Assembly: GCA_949076555.1 (NCBI GenBank)
Contig: CARUOB010000039.1
Location: 1 to 29,349, forward strand
Source: an uncultured Lachnospiraceae bacterium
GTDB lineage: Bacteria > Bacillota > Clostridia > Lachnospirales > Lachnospiraceae
Reading direction: 5' to 3'
DNA: 29,349 nucleotides
Below the pieces are notes generated by a model, which ran no database searches, was not told the DNA's origin, and saw only the letters and a list, made by a program, of their open reading frames with translations. The first letter of the stretch is position 1; every line of letters begins with the position of its first letter. A program made the position numbers and the translations under genes. Shown here piece after piece: positions 16,246 through 23,781 of this stretch.

Positions 16246-17598
16246 ATGCAAGGGAAAGGAAACAGCTTTCGAGGAGACTTAATTGGCATAGCGCTGCCGA
16301 TTACATTACAGTCCCTTTTACAGTCATCCTTCGGGATGGTGGATCAGATTATGATTGGGCAGCTAGGCAGTGAGAGCATTGCGGGGATCGGGCTTGGCGG
16401 AAAATTTGCGTCCGTCTATACGGTGGTGCTGGGAGCGGTGGCGGCGGCAGCAGGCATAATGGCGGCGCAGTATGTGGGGGCGAAGGACGAGAGGGGCATG
16501 AGCAGAAGCTTTTATCTGAACCTGCTTTTGGGGATTTTGCTCGCCGGTGGCTTTATGGCGGTATGCGGCTTTTTTCCGGAGCAGGTCATGTCCTTGTACA
16601 CACAGGACGGGGGTGTGAGGATGCAGGCGGCGTTTTATCTGCGGCTTTACGCCATTTCTTTTCCGTTGATGGCTATGTCTACCACTATGACAGTGTTTTT
16701 GCGCTGTGTCGGAAAAGCGGCGTTTCCGCTTGCTGCGAGTTTCTTTTCCGTACTTTTGAATACCGGACTGAATTATCTTCTGATCTTTGGCAGGTGCGGG
16801 TTTCCCTCCATGGGTGTGCGGGGAGCGGCTATGGCCAGCGTGATCGCGCAGGCGGCGGCGTTTGGCATGACGGCGGTTTATTTCTGGCAGGATGCCGGGT
16901 TTCAGACTTACTTTCGAGGCAGCCGTCTGCGGGCCTCACTTCGGCTGACGGGAGAGGAGTGGTCGCAGTATCTAGGGATTCTTTCACCTATTCTAGTCTG
17001 TGAGTTTGCGTGGAGTCTGGGTGAGAATATGTATGCGGTGATTTACGGGCGTCTCGGAACGGCGTCCTGTGCGGCGATGACGATGACGGGGCCTGTGCAG
17101 GGGTTGATGATCGGACTGTTAAGCGGTGTTTCTCAGGCGGCCGGGATTATGATTGGCAGACATTTGGGAAAGGAGGATTATGAGAAGGCCTACAGGGAGT
17201 CTAAAAAGCTGATGGGATGTGGGCTTGCCGGATCGGCGGCGCTGTCTGTGCTGCTGCTTTGGCTGGGTGGCGCTTACGTGTCACTATATCATGTGGAACC
17301 GGAAGTACAGAGAATGACCTATTTGATTTTGGTGGCTTTTGCTATAATCTCTCCCATAAAGGTACAGAATATGATCCTCGGAGGAGGCATTATTAGAAGC
17401 GGTGGCATGACGCGCTATGTGATGTGGATTGATATGATCGGTACATGGATATTCGGTGTTCCGCTGGGCTTTTTGGCGGCCTTTGTGTGGAAAATGCCGA
17501 TCCATCAGGTATATTTTGCCCTTTCTCTGGAGGAGGTTGTCAGATTCTTGATCTCGGCAGTTGTTTTTCGGAAAAAGAGTTGGATGAGACGGCTATAG
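16246..17598 (+). CDS. MATE-family multidrug/metabolite efflux transporter
   Basis: An upstream in-frame ATG at 16234 overlaps the ribosome site GGAGGA (16237-16242), so the ATG at 16246 is preferred, giving 450 residues. The protein has about twelve membrane helices in two six-helix repeats. The N-terminal repeat carries the MATE pattern IGIALPITLQSLLQSSFGM then VDQIMIGQLG, and the second has ILVCEFAWSLGENMY and later GLMIGLLSGVSQAAGIMIGR. MATE proteins export cationic drugs or metabolites using a sodium or proton gradient. The substrate cannot be told from sequence. It follows a LacI-type regulator, an unusual partner for a drug exporter and a hint that a sugar-like or endogenous metabolite may be exported. 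Confidence 0.92.
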   Translation: MQGKGNSFRGDLIGIALPITLQSLLQSSFGMVDQIMIGQLGSESIAGIGLGGKFASVYTVVLGAVAAAAGIMAAQYVGAKDERGMSRSFYLNLLLGILLAGGFMAVCGFFPEQVMSLYTQDGGVRMQAAFYLRLYAISFPLMAMSTTMTVFLRCVGKAAFPLAASFFSVLLNTGLNYLLIFGRCGFPSMGVRGAAMASVIAQAAAFGMTAVYFWQDAGFQTYFRGSRLRASLRLTGEEWSQYLGILSPILVCEFAWSLGENMYAVIYGRLGTASCAAMTMTGPVQGLMIGLLSGVSQAAGIMIGRHLGKEDYEKAYRESKKLMGCGLAGSAALSVLLLWLGGAYVSLYHVEPEVQRMTYLILVAFAIISPIKVQNMILGGGIIRSGGMTRYVMWIDMIGTWIFGVPLGFLAAFVWKMPIHQVYFALSLEEVVRFLISAVVFRKKSWMRRL

Positions 17599-17688
17599 CT
17601 TATAAACAATGCCGCCTTTGTGTCCGATATATATAACAACAGTTTAATGACCGCAAAAGACACGAAAGCGTCTGTAGCGTGTAGCTGT

Positions 17689-17704
17689 GGCAAATGGATT
17701 TGCC
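17689..17704. promoter_or_regulatory. Perfect palindrome upstream of the coiled-coil gene
   Basis: GGCAAATGGATTTGCC has 7-bp perfect arms around GG, 30 bp before the preferred start of the next gene. It could be an operator or an RNA hairpin in the leader. No clear promoter was recognised between 17599 and 17733. Confidence 0.3.
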
Positions 17705-17733
17705 GCGTTGGCAGCATCACGGAGGATATAAGT

Positions 17734-18621
17734 ATGGGCATAAAAGTAGGTACGAATCCGAGTCCGGGCCGGACTGCGACTGTAGAGCCTGAACCTATTA
17801 AGCAGAGGACGCAGCAGGATATTAAGAACGAGTGCGCAGGCATTGCGGCGAGGCAGACGGCGAACGCCATCAGGATTCAAAAACAGAAAGCAAGTCAAAA
17901 GAAGAAAAAACTGAATTATAATTATAAAAAGATCTCGAGACAGATTACCATGAACAACACCTCAACGGGTGCACGCAGGGTTATTACGAAAGCCCGCGAG
18001 GAGGTAGTCTCCCTTCTCAGAAAGCAGATGAGCGGTAAATACGACGAGACCGATCTTCGCCATGCGATTATCCATGCCAGAAAGATGGAGCGGGTTGCGC
18101 GCAGGAAGAAGAAGCATCTGGAGGAGGAGGAGAAAGCCGCCGCTACGGGGAAGGGCCTTGTTGAGCAGGGGGGAGCGTCGAACGAGGACGAACGGATGAA
18201 AGAGCTTGAAGAGTCCATGGAGAATGTGAAGGACGAGGAGCTGGAGCGGATGCAGGAGTTGATGGAGGAGTATGAGCGGCTCATGCAGGAGCTTGAGGAT
18301 ACAGGCGGGGCCAACGATCTCATGAAGGAGTATATGGGCGCGTCTGAGCAGGAAATGACGCCGGAACAGGTCGATCAGCTCCGGAAAAAGCACCGGGCCA
18401 ATGAGATGAAGGACATCGTGGAGGCGGATATGAAATATCTGAAGGCGATGTTCAATAAGCTGGAGAGAGAGAAGCAGGCGGTAAGCCAGCAGGCATTCCA
18501 GCAGGAGACGAATCCGGCGGTATCGCTGGAGCTTCAGGGAGTGGACATTCCGGTTTCCCCGGATGTGGGACAATCGGGGGCAGAGCTGGTGGAAGGCGCC
18601 AATGTGGACGCGTTGGCGTAA
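17734..18621 (+). CDS. Unrecognised highly charged coiled-coil protein
   Basis: I do not recognise the family. The ATG at 17734 has GGAGGAT (17721-17727) in front and yields 295 residues; an in-frame ATG at 17620 lacks such a site. A proline/threonine-rich start is followed by a strongly basic segment (about 45-75, including QKKKKLNYNYKKISRQ). Next come a mixed helical region with GARRVITKAREEVVSLLRKQ and MSGKYDETDLRHAIIHARKM, then a long acidic coiled coil (about 130-190, rich in E, M and L). A second helix follows (about 225-255), and the hydrophilic tail ends EGANVDALA. There is no signal peptide or membrane helix, so it should be cytoplasmic and oligomeric. It has its own terminator and TraX-like and MATE neighbours that give no functional clue. 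Confidence 0.75.
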   Translation: MGIKVGTNPSPGRTATVEPEPIKQRTQQDIKNECAGIAARQTANAIRIQKQKASQKKKKLNYNYKKISRQITMNNTSTGARRVITKAREEVVSLLRKQMSGKYDETDLRHAIIHARKMERVARRKKKHLEEEEKAAATGKGLVEQGGASNEDERMKELEESMENVKDEELERMQELMEEYERLMQELEDTGGANDLMKEYMGASEQEMTPEQVDQLRKKHRANEMKDIVEADMKYLKAMFNKLEREKQAVSQQAFQQETNPAVSLELQGVDIPVSPDVGQSGAELVEGANVDALA

Positions 18622-18636
18622 AGAGAAGAGCAGGGG

Positions 18637-18668
18637 GCCTTTGCTATGAAAGATAGCAGAGGCTCTTT
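18637..18668 (+). terminator. Terminator after the coiled-coil gene
   Basis: An 11-bp stem (GCCTTTGCTAT at 18637-18647 with ATAGCAGAGGC at 18653-18663, one G-U pair) with loop GAAAG is followed by TCTTTT. The TraX-like gene then starts 28 bp later. Confidence 0.85.
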
Positions 18669-18695
18669 TATCCATAGGAATTTCAGGAGAGTGGA

Positions 18696-19511
18696 ATGGC
18701 GGATTTTCTGAAAACAGAAAAGAAATACGGACTGACCGGAGCCGTGTTAAAAAACACAGCGTATATTACGATGCTGATCGACCATTTCTTCGCGGTGGTC
18801 TTTTTAAATTATATGCAGATGTATACGGTGAACGGCAGATGGGAGCCGCGGCTTGAGCGGATCTACCGCACCGGAAGGGCTGTGGGAAGGGTTTCCTTTG
18901 TACTGTTCACTTTTTTAATTGTGGAGGGCTTTTTTTATACGAGGAGCAGAGTGCGGTTTCTGGTACGGCTTTTTCTATTTGCCTTGGTGTCTGAGATTCC
19001 TTTTGATCTGGCTCTTTCGGGAATACCCTTTGACAGGAGCGGACAGAATGTGTATTGGACCCTGTTTCTGGGTGTACTGGTGCTGACGCTGTGGGAGTAT
19101 CTCTCCCATCATGGGAATGTTTTTGCCGCGTTGGGACGCTGGGTGGTGCTGTTTGCGGGATGTACGGCAGCATATCTTGGCTCGACGGATTATCGGTTTA
19201 TGGGGGTTCTTCTCATATTTACCATGTATCAGACGAGGAAAAAGGATGAGGGCGTCCGGTTTATGGCTGCGGGACTGGTCATGTTGTTTGGAACATGGGG
19301 TTCTAACTTGATCCGCTATGCGGACATGTACTCGGCGGATTATCTGTTTCGCTTTTCCATGCGGGAAATGTACGGATTGCTGGCCTTTGTGCTGATTTTC
19401 CTCTATAGCGGGGAGAAGGGGCGGCAGTTTCCGAAGCCGTTTTATTATGGATTTTATCCTGTGCATCTGCTGATCCTGTATGGCATTGCGAGGGTGGTTG
19501 GAGTTATGTAA
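18696..19511 (+). CDS. TraX-family membrane protein
   Basis: The 271-residue protein has about eight membrane helices and matches the TraX family. It shows the N-terminal 'AYITMLIDHFFAVVF' (TraX proteins carry a similar aspartate-histidine), 'GRVSFVLFTFLIVEGFFYTR', then 'RLFLFALVSEIPFDLAL' and a C-terminal helix 'FYPVHLLILYGIARV' (family pattern YP.H..iL). TraX of the F plasmid acetylates pilin, and the fold is related to membrane acyltransferases. Chromosomal copies in Clostridia have no pilin partner and unknown substrates, and no conjugation genes occur here. AGGAGA (18685-18690) precedes the ATG. Confidence 0.88.
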   Translation: MADFLKTEKKYGLTGAVLKNTAYITMLIDHFFAVVFLNYMQMYTVNGRWEPRLERIYRTGRAVGRVSFVLFTFLIVEGFFYTRSRVRFLVRLFLFALVSEIPFDLALSGIPFDRSGQNVYWTLFLGVLVLTLWEYLSHHGNVFAALGRWVVLFAGCTAAYLGSTDYRFMGVLLIFTMYQTRKKDEGVRFMAAGLVMLFGTWGSNLIRYADMYSADYLFRFSMREMYGLLAFVLIFLYSGEKGRQFPKPFYYGFYPVHLLILYGIARVVGVM

Positions 19512-19529
19512 ACATATAAAAGCGGAAAG

Positions 19530-19564
19530 CAAATCCCGGGATATGCAAATGATCCCGGGATTTG
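19530..19564. terminator. Perfect 13-bp hairpin between convergent genes (bidirectional terminator)
   Basis: CAAATCCCGGGAT (19530-19542) pairs perfectly with ATCCCGGGATTTG (19552-19564) around a 9-nt loop. It lies between the stop of the TraX-like gene and the stop of the minus-strand methyltransferase gene, 7 bp from the latter. T-tracts on both sides are weak (CTTTCCGCTTTT on the minus strand), so efficiency is uncertain. Confidence 0.6.
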
Positions 19565-19571
19565 CGGATTA

Positions 19572-20447
19572 TTATGTAAACCATCGACCGGAGGCGCCGC
19601 ACGGAAGCACGAGTCCATTTGCGGTGACGGGCAGTCCGATTTCCGAGGATTCCACGTGGCCGCCGTATGTCGGGACAAGGGCGGTGTGTATCATGTAGGT
19701 GAGTACTGCGGGTTGCAGTCCGGTGGTATAGGAGTTAACGAGGAAAAACAGGGCGTTCTTTGACAACAGCCTGGCGGCAAGCTGAATGAGAGGAAACACA
19801 TTTTCCTCGATTTTCCAGATTTCGCCTTTCGGACCGCGGCCGTAGGAGGGCGGGTCCATGATAATGCCGTCGTAAGTGCTGCCGCGGCGGATTTCCCGTT
19901 CCACGAATTTGACGCAGTCGTCCACCAGCCAGCGGATCGGTGCATCGGAAAGCCCGGAGGCGGCCGCGTTTTCTTTCGCCCATGTGACCATGCCCTTGGA
20001 GGCGTCCACATGTGTGACAGCCGCGCCCGCTGCGGCAGCGGCCAGCGTGGCGCCGCCGGTGTAGGCGAAAAGGTTCAGGACTTTGAGGGGACGGCCGGGG
20101 TCCTGCGTCTTTGCGTTCTTTATTATACCGGAAAACCAATCCCAGTTGACGGCCTGCTCCGGAAAAAGTCCCGTGTGCTTGAAGCTGAACGGTTTCAGAC
20201 GGAAGGTCAGATTCCGGTAGCGGATGCTCCACTCCTCGGGCAGATCAAAAAATTCCCATTCTCCGCCGCCTTTCTGACTGCGGTGGTAATGACCGTTTTT
20301 CTTTTTCCAGTTTATGTCCGTTTGCGGGGTGTCCCAAATCACTTGGGGATCGGGCCGCACCAGAATAAAACGGCCCCACCGTTCCAGCTTTTCGCCCTTT
20401 GAACAGTCTATCACTTCATAGTCTTTCCAGTTGTCTGCAATCCACAT
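19572..20447 (-). CDS. Class I SAM-dependent methyltransferase, RlmI/YccW-like (23S rRNA type)
   Basis: The start at 20447 (MWIADNWKDYEV) has GGAGAGG upstream on the minus strand and lies downstream of a good promoter, giving 291 residues. The protein has an N-terminal strand-rich segment, then a Rossmann methyltransferase core. The SAM-binding motif is VLNLFAYTGGATLAAAAAGA, with an acidic residue in THVDASKGMVTWAKEN, then WLVDDCVKFVERE and the catalytic-type motif IIMDPPSYGRGPKGEIW. The DPPSYG motif and overall layout fit RlmI/YccW-type rRNA cytosine methyltransferases that lack the PUA domain. The exact base modified is not visible. It is transcribed alone, divergent from the SGNH hydrolase gene. 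Confidence 0.88.
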   Translation of the reverse strand: MWIADNWKDYEVIDCSKGEKLERWGRFILVRPDPQVIWDTPQTDINWKKKNGHYHRSQKGGGEWEFFDLPEEWSIRYRNLTFRLKPFSFKHTGLFPEQAVNWDWFSGIIKNAKTQDPGRPLKVLNLFAYTGGATLAAAAAGAAVTHVDASKGMVTWAKENAAASGLSDAPIRWLVDDCVKFVEREIRRGSTYDGIIMDPPSYGRGPKGEIWKIEENVFPLIQLAARLLSKNALFFLVNSYTTGLQPAVLTYMIHTALVPTYGGHVESSEIGLPVTANGLVLPCGASGRWFT

Positions 20448-20544
20448 ATACGTGTCCTCTCCAGTGAAATGGTGGCACAGCTTGTCCGGCTGCGCTTTTG
20501 TCAATCGAAGGTAACGTGTTATAAGCCATCTGTACACTTTCCAT

Positions 20545-20573
20545 AGGATAGCATATTTTTGGGGGATGTACAA
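20545..20573 (-). promoter_or_regulatory. Promoter for the methyltransferase gene
   Basis: On the minus strand TTGTAC (20568-20573) and TATCCT (20545-20550) are 17 bp apart, with TGC before the -10 (extended -10). Transcription would begin near 20538, which rules out a start codon at 20576. Confidence 0.55.
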
Positions 20574-20610
20574 CATGGGATGGGATTTGTGGGAAGGAAG
20601 AAAAATGTGT

Positions 20611-20638
20611 TTGTTTTCCTAATTATATATAGTATAAT
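20611..20638 (+). promoter_or_regulatory. Promoter for the SGNH hydrolase gene
   Basis: A perfect -10 TATAAT (20633-20638) lies 16 bp after TTGTTT (20611-20616, 3 of 6 to consensus). It precedes the chosen start codon by about 85 bp. Confidence 0.45.
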
Positions 20639-20724
20639 AAATGGCATGGAGGGGCTTGCGGAATATTTCTTCGCAGGCTCGTTTGTTCCTGGGAAAAATA
20701 CTTTCAGAATGTGAGGACCTGCAT

Positions 20725-21381
20725 ATGAGTAAAGCGTATATGAAAAAGATCGTGTGTTTCGGAGATTCCAATACCTACGGCTATAATGCGGAGAAGATTG
20801 ACCGTTTCACGGAGGAGGAAAGATGGACCTGCCTTCTTTCGAAGCATTTGGGCGAAGGCTATCATGTGGTGGAGGAAGGCTTGGAGGGGAGAACGACATG
20901 TCTGGATGATCCGCTGTTTGAGGGCTTGTGCGGCTTTCAGTATCTATACCCGTGTCTCATGACCCATAAGCCGGTGGACTTGCTGCTGATTATGCTGGGC
21001 ACCAATGACGTGAAACAGCGTTTTTCCTGTACGCCTGCGAATGTAGCCAAGGGAATGGAAAGACTGGCACAGAAAGCCATTGATTCCAAAGTCGCATTCA
21101 GAGACGGCAAACCTAACATTCTGGTGATTGCGCCGCCTGCGATTGCGCCGGAATATAAAGACACGGATGTTTACGGAGAAATGGGAGAGGGCTGTGACGT
21201 GAGAAGCCGCGCGCTTGCACCCCTGTATGAGCAGGTGGCGAAAAATCTGGGATGCCACTATTTAGATGCGGGACAGATTCCGGGAGTGGAAATGAATCCC
21301 TATGACTTTATGCATCTGAGTTTACAGTCCCATAGCGCATTTGCAAAGTATCTGGCAGAGAAGATTCCCGGTCTGATTTAG
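20725..21381 (+). CDS. SGNH/GDSL-family hydrolase (esterase/lipase type)
   Basis: The start at 20725 has a GTGAGGA element and gives 218 residues; an in-frame ATG at 20641 lies only 3 bp past the -10 and is unlikely to be used. The SGNH blocks are all visible. Block I is VCFGDSNTYGY with the nucleophilic serine, block II is EGLEGRTT (glycine), block III is IMLGTNDVK (asparagine), and block V is NPYDFMHL with the Asp-x-x-His pair. There is no signal peptide, so it is likely cytoplasmic. Family members hydrolyse small esters, including acetyl groups on sugars, so a role in removing O-acetyl groups from sugars (for example O-acetylated sialic acid taken up by the adjacent nan genes) is possible but unproven. 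Confidence 0.9.
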   Translation: MSKAYMKKIVCFGDSNTYGYNAEKIDRFTEEERWTCLLSKHLGEGYHVVEEGLEGRTTCLDDPLFEGLCGFQYLYPCLMTHKPVDLLLIMLGTNDVKQRFSCTPANVAKGMERLAQKAIDSKVAFRDGKPNILVIAPPAIAPEYKDTDVYGEMGEGCDVRSRALAPLYEQVAKNLGCHYLDAGQIPGVEMNPYDFMHLSLQSHSAFAKYLAEKIPGLI

Positions 21382-21387
21382 AAGCAG

Positions 21388-21425
21388 AAAAAGGAGCATT
21401 CCATTGAATGGGAGGCTCCTTTTTT
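21388..21425. terminator. Bidirectional terminator between SGNH hydrolase and nanK
   Basis: AAAAAGGAGC (21388-21397) pairs with GCTCCTTTTT (21415-21424), with an inner CATTC/GAATG hairpin. It has T-runs on both strands, so it can end the plus-strand hydrolase transcript and the minus-strand nanE-nanQ-nanK transcript. Confidence 0.8.
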
Positions 21426-21477
21426 GATCTGAAAAAATACTCTCATCTGAACAGGTTTGCTCCAAATCATGGAGCCG

Positions 21478-22359
21478 TCAGGCGCCGGACTGCGACGCCA
21501 GATAGTTCGCGCCCCACATGCCGGCAGAATTGCCGAGCGCAGCGGCGGTAATATGTACATGAGAAAAGCTGGGCATAATAAACCGGCTCTTTTTCGCCTC
21601 GATTTTTTGCAGGATCATAGGCTGGGACATGACGCCGCCTCCGAGAATGATGCAGGAGGGATTATAGATGTGGGTCAGCGTTGCAAGTCCGAGCATGATT
21701 TCATCCACCCATTTGTCAATGATGCCGACCACCGTATCATCGTGGAGCGCATCAAATATTTTTCTGCCTGTGTCAAGATCCGGGCGATAGGGCTGCATCA
21801 TATGCAAAAGCCCGGTCGTGGAAGCGTATTTTTCGTAGCATCCGTCAAAATAATCACTGCCTGAGAGCCGTGCGTCACTGTGTGTGATGATGGCGCCGAA
21901 CTCGCTGGCGGAATAGCTGGAACCATGGAAGATTTTTTTGTCGTTTATGACGGCGCCGCCGACTCCGGTTCCATAGGTCAGCATCAGGAATTGGCTGTAA
22001 TTTTGGCCGGCGCCGTAAACCGCTTCGCCCAGAGCGGCAGCATTTACGTCATTTTCCACGGAGACAGGAACATGAAACAGTTCTTCCAGGGTTTTTTTAT
22101 ATTGGATGCCCGTGTACCCGGGAATATTCTGATTGGCATAGATAATATACCCGTCTTTAGCATCAACCTGTCCGGCAGTGCTGATGCCGATGGCATCATA
22201 ACCGGAATGATTCTGAATCATGGAAATAACAGTCTCCAATATGTGTTTGCCGCCTTTTTGGGCATGGGTGGGAACTTCTTTGGTGTCGGTCAGATGATTG
22301 TCCTGACAGACACCGCATTTGATGGAAGTGCCTCCGATATCAAATACAAGATTTTTCAT
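21478..22359 (-). CDS. nanK: ROK-family sugar kinase, probable N-acetylmannosamine kinase
   Basis: The start at 22359 (MKNLVFDIGGTSIK) has GGGAG about 10 nt upstream and gives 293 residues. The ATP-binding DIGGT (7-11), the catalytic D104 in VENDVNAAALGE, and the phosphate-loop region 'YGTGVGGAV' identify a ROK kinase. The usual zinc motif (CxCGxxGC) is absent and the normal E-x-G-H motif reads E153-F-G-A156. It thus belongs to the zinc-less ROK subgroup, which also includes beta-glucoside kinase-like proteins. Sequence alone does not fix the substrate. Position third in a unit with nanE and the NanQ-like gene, opposite nanA, makes ManNAc to ManNAc-6-phosphate the likely reaction. Confidence 0.85.
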   Translation of the reverse strand: MKNLVFDIGGTSIKCGVCQDNHLTDTKEVPTHAQKGGKHILETVISMIQNHSGYDAIGISTAGQVDAKDGYIIYANQNIPGYTGIQYKKTLEELFHVPVSVENDVNAAALGEAVYGAGQNYSQFLMLTYGTGVGGAVINDKKIFHGSSYSASEFGAIITHSDARLSGSDYFDGCYEKYASTTGLLHMMQPYRPDLDTGRKIFDALHDDTVVGIIDKWVDEIMLGLATLTHIYNPSCIILGGGVMSQPMILQKIEAKKSRFIMPSFSHVHITAAALGNSAGMWGANYLASQSGA

Positions 22360-22423
22360 AAATATTTCTCCCGTTAGAATGTCTGCCTGGCTTCCTGCCC
22401 GCAGGAACACGAATGTACCTATA

Positions 22424-22873
22424 TTAAATATGAACCTTGCAGACTGCTTTTTTAAGGAACATATCGTCGCTGACAGCGATGTTTGGCTTGTGGGGTTCCC
22501 CTGCCATGCAGATGATGAAGTTTTCCGTGCCGATCAGGCAGCTTCCCAAATCGGCCGTCACTGCATTGCCCACATCGCCTTCCTCGTTATAGTTGAAATA
22601 TTCAGCTTTTGTGCTGTCTCCGGTGTCCACCCGCTCGGTGCCAGCCAGATCCATCTGAATATCCATGTAGTTTTTGTGAAACTCATACTGTCTTTCCTCA
22701 ACAGGAGCGGCAGAGGTTTCCATGACATTGATAAACACATTGTCCTGATCCACAATCGTTTTGCCGACAGGCAGCTCGTTCAGATCATGGGAAAGGATAA
22801 AATCAATGGCGGTATCCAGATTCTTATTCATACCTTTATACAATTTGAGATGAGACATTTTATCATAAATCAT
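22424..22873 (-). CDS. nanQ: YhcH/YjgK/YiaL-family protein, probable N-acetylneuraminate anomerase
   Basis: The 149-residue protein has the cupin-like YhcH/YiaL/EbgC layout. Recognisable motifs are NVFINVMETS, RQYEFHKNYMDIQMDL (metal-binding E and H), AEYFNYNEEGD and MAGEPHKPNIAV (a further metal-binding H). In E. coli the nan-operon member (NanQ, formerly YhcH) speeds conversion of alpha to beta or open-chain sialic acid so that NanA can use it. The same role is inferred here from the neighbouring nanE and ROK kinase genes. AGGAGG lies 11 nt before the ATG. The gene starts 15 bp after nanE and lies 64 bp before nanK. The family also occurs with other sugars, so substrate is by context. Confidence 0.85.
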   Translation of the reverse strand: MIYDKMSHLKLYKGMNKNLDTAIDFILSHDLNELPVGKTIVDQDNVFINVMETSAAPVEERQYEFHKNYMDIQMDLAGTERVDTGDSTKAEYFNYNEEGDVGNAVTADLGSCLIGTENFIICMAGEPHKPNIAVSDDMFLKKAVCKVHI

Positions 22874-22888
22874 ATATATGGGAGCCTC

Positions 22889-23587
22889 CTATTTGATGCC
22901 GTTATAAAACCGCTGTGCTATTTCCAAAGGTCTGGTGATCGCGCCGCCCACGACTACCGCGTGTACGCCGAGTGAAAGCATTTTTTTTGCCTGCTCGGGC
23001 GTATGGATTTTTCCCTCGGCAATGACGGGAATCGTCAGAGCGGATACTAATTTCTCTGCCAGTGGAAAATCCGGGCCGTCCGTTTTGGGCGAGTAGTCCG
23101 TATAACCGCTTAAAGTAGTGCCTACAAGCTGCACCCCGCATTCGGCGGCGTTTACGCCCTCTTCAACTGTGGAAATATCCGCCATCAACACAATGTCAGG
23201 ATATTTTTCCTTAATCTGCGCAATAAATTCGTTGATGGTACTGCCGTCTCCCCGCGCTCTCATGGTGCAGTCCAAGGCAACGATGTCTGCCTCGGCATCG
23301 ACCAGTTCATCGATTTCTTTCATGGTTGGAGTGATATAGGAAGCATAGCCTTCTACTACGCGTTTTACCAAGCCGATTACAGGCAGGCCGGTGGCTTCCT
23401 TGATGGCAACGACGTCCCGGATGCTGCTGGTACGGATGCACTTGCTGCCCGCCTGCTTGGCAGCATTTGCAAAAAATGGCATGATGGACATGTCCTGACA
23501 GTACATGGGCTCACTTGGTAGAGCCTGACAGGATACAATAATAGAACCTTTGGTGGCAGCTAGTATGTCTGCTAAGTTTGCTCTCAT
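22889..23587 (-). CDS. nanE: N-acetylmannosamine-6-phosphate 2-epimerase
   Basis: The start at 23587 (MRANLADIL) has GGAGGA 5-7 nt upstream; the MEEIM start would overlap that site. The 232-residue TIM-barrel protein matches NanE closely. It shows 'IVSCQALPSEPM' (substrate phosphate region), 'GLPVIGLVKR', 'DIVALDCTMRARGDG', 'LMADISTVEEG', 'GTTLSGYT' (glycine-rich) and a C-terminal phosphate-binding stretch 'PVIAEGKIHTPEQAKKML' to 'AVVVGGAITRP'. It converts ManNAc-6-phosphate to GlcNAc-6-phosphate, the last dedicated step before the amino-sugar pathway. It is the first gene of the minus-strand arm and has a good promoter. Confidence 0.96.
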   Translation of the reverse strand: MRANLADILAATKGSIIVSCQALPSEPMYCQDMSIMPFFANAAKQAGSKCIRTSSIRDVVAIKEATGLPVIGLVKRVVEGYASYITPTMKEIDELVDAEADIVALDCTMRARGDGSTINEFIAQIKEKYPDIVLMADISTVEEGVNAAECGVQLVGTTLSGYTDYSPKTDGPDFPLAEKLVSALTIPVIAEGKIHTPEQAKKMLSLGVHAVVVGGAITRPLEIAQRFYNGIK

Positions 23588-23645
23588 AATTTCCTCCATT
23601 CTTTCGGTTTTGGTCGAGTTATTATTCCCATGATGCGATGCCACC

Positions 23646-23674
23646 ATTATAACATGAAAAAAATTTCCGGACAA
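23646..23674 (-). promoter_or_regulatory. Promoter of the nanE-nanQ-nanK arm
   Basis: On the minus strand TTGTCC (23669-23674, 4 of 6) and a perfect TATAAT (23646-23651) are 17 bp apart. The leader would be about 50 nt. Confidence 0.65.
23656..23667. promoter_or_regulatory. Candidate regulator site inside the nanE promoter
   Basis: GAAAAAAATTTC has palindromic GAAA/TTTC ends and fills the spacer between -35 and -10 of the nanE promoter, an ideal place for repression. The RpiR-type regulator encoded in this locus is the natural candidate. The motif is short and the region AT-rich, so chance is a real alternative. Confidence 0.3.
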
Positions 23675-23733
23675 TAAAAAAATAAAAAAATATTCATATT
23701 AGAATCGGAAATGAAAACTTTTTTAAAATCGTA

Positions 23734-23762
23734 TTGACAAAATATTCGATTCAAAGTAAAAT
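23734..23762 (+). promoter_or_regulatory. Promoter of the sialic acid transport/nanA arm
   Basis: A perfect -35 TTGACA (23734-23739) and TAAAAT (23757-23762, 5 of 6) are separated by 17 bp. Two GAATCG/CGATTC inverted copies (23702-23707 and 23748-23753) flank the -35, the right copy lying in the spacer. Confidence 0.8.
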
Positions 23763-23781
23763 TTAAGTACACTATCATTGA

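Noticed and set aside
17620..17733. Upstream start for the coiled-coil protein
   Set aside because: No ribosome site there; the extension is cysteine-rich and unlike the rest, and GGAGGAT precedes the later ATG.
18696..19511. TraX-like gene as evidence of a conjugative element
   Set aside because: No relaxase, type IV secretion, integrase or attachment sites nearby; chromosomal TraX-like genes are common in Clostridia.
20448..20576. N-terminal extension of the methyltransferase to 20576
   Set aside because: The promoter at 20545-20573 would lie inside the coding region, and the shorter start has a good ribosome site.
21459..21475. Small GCTCC/GGAGC hairpin just after the nanK stop
   Set aside because: Only five pairs and no T-run; the bidirectional hairpin at 21388-21425 is the better terminator.
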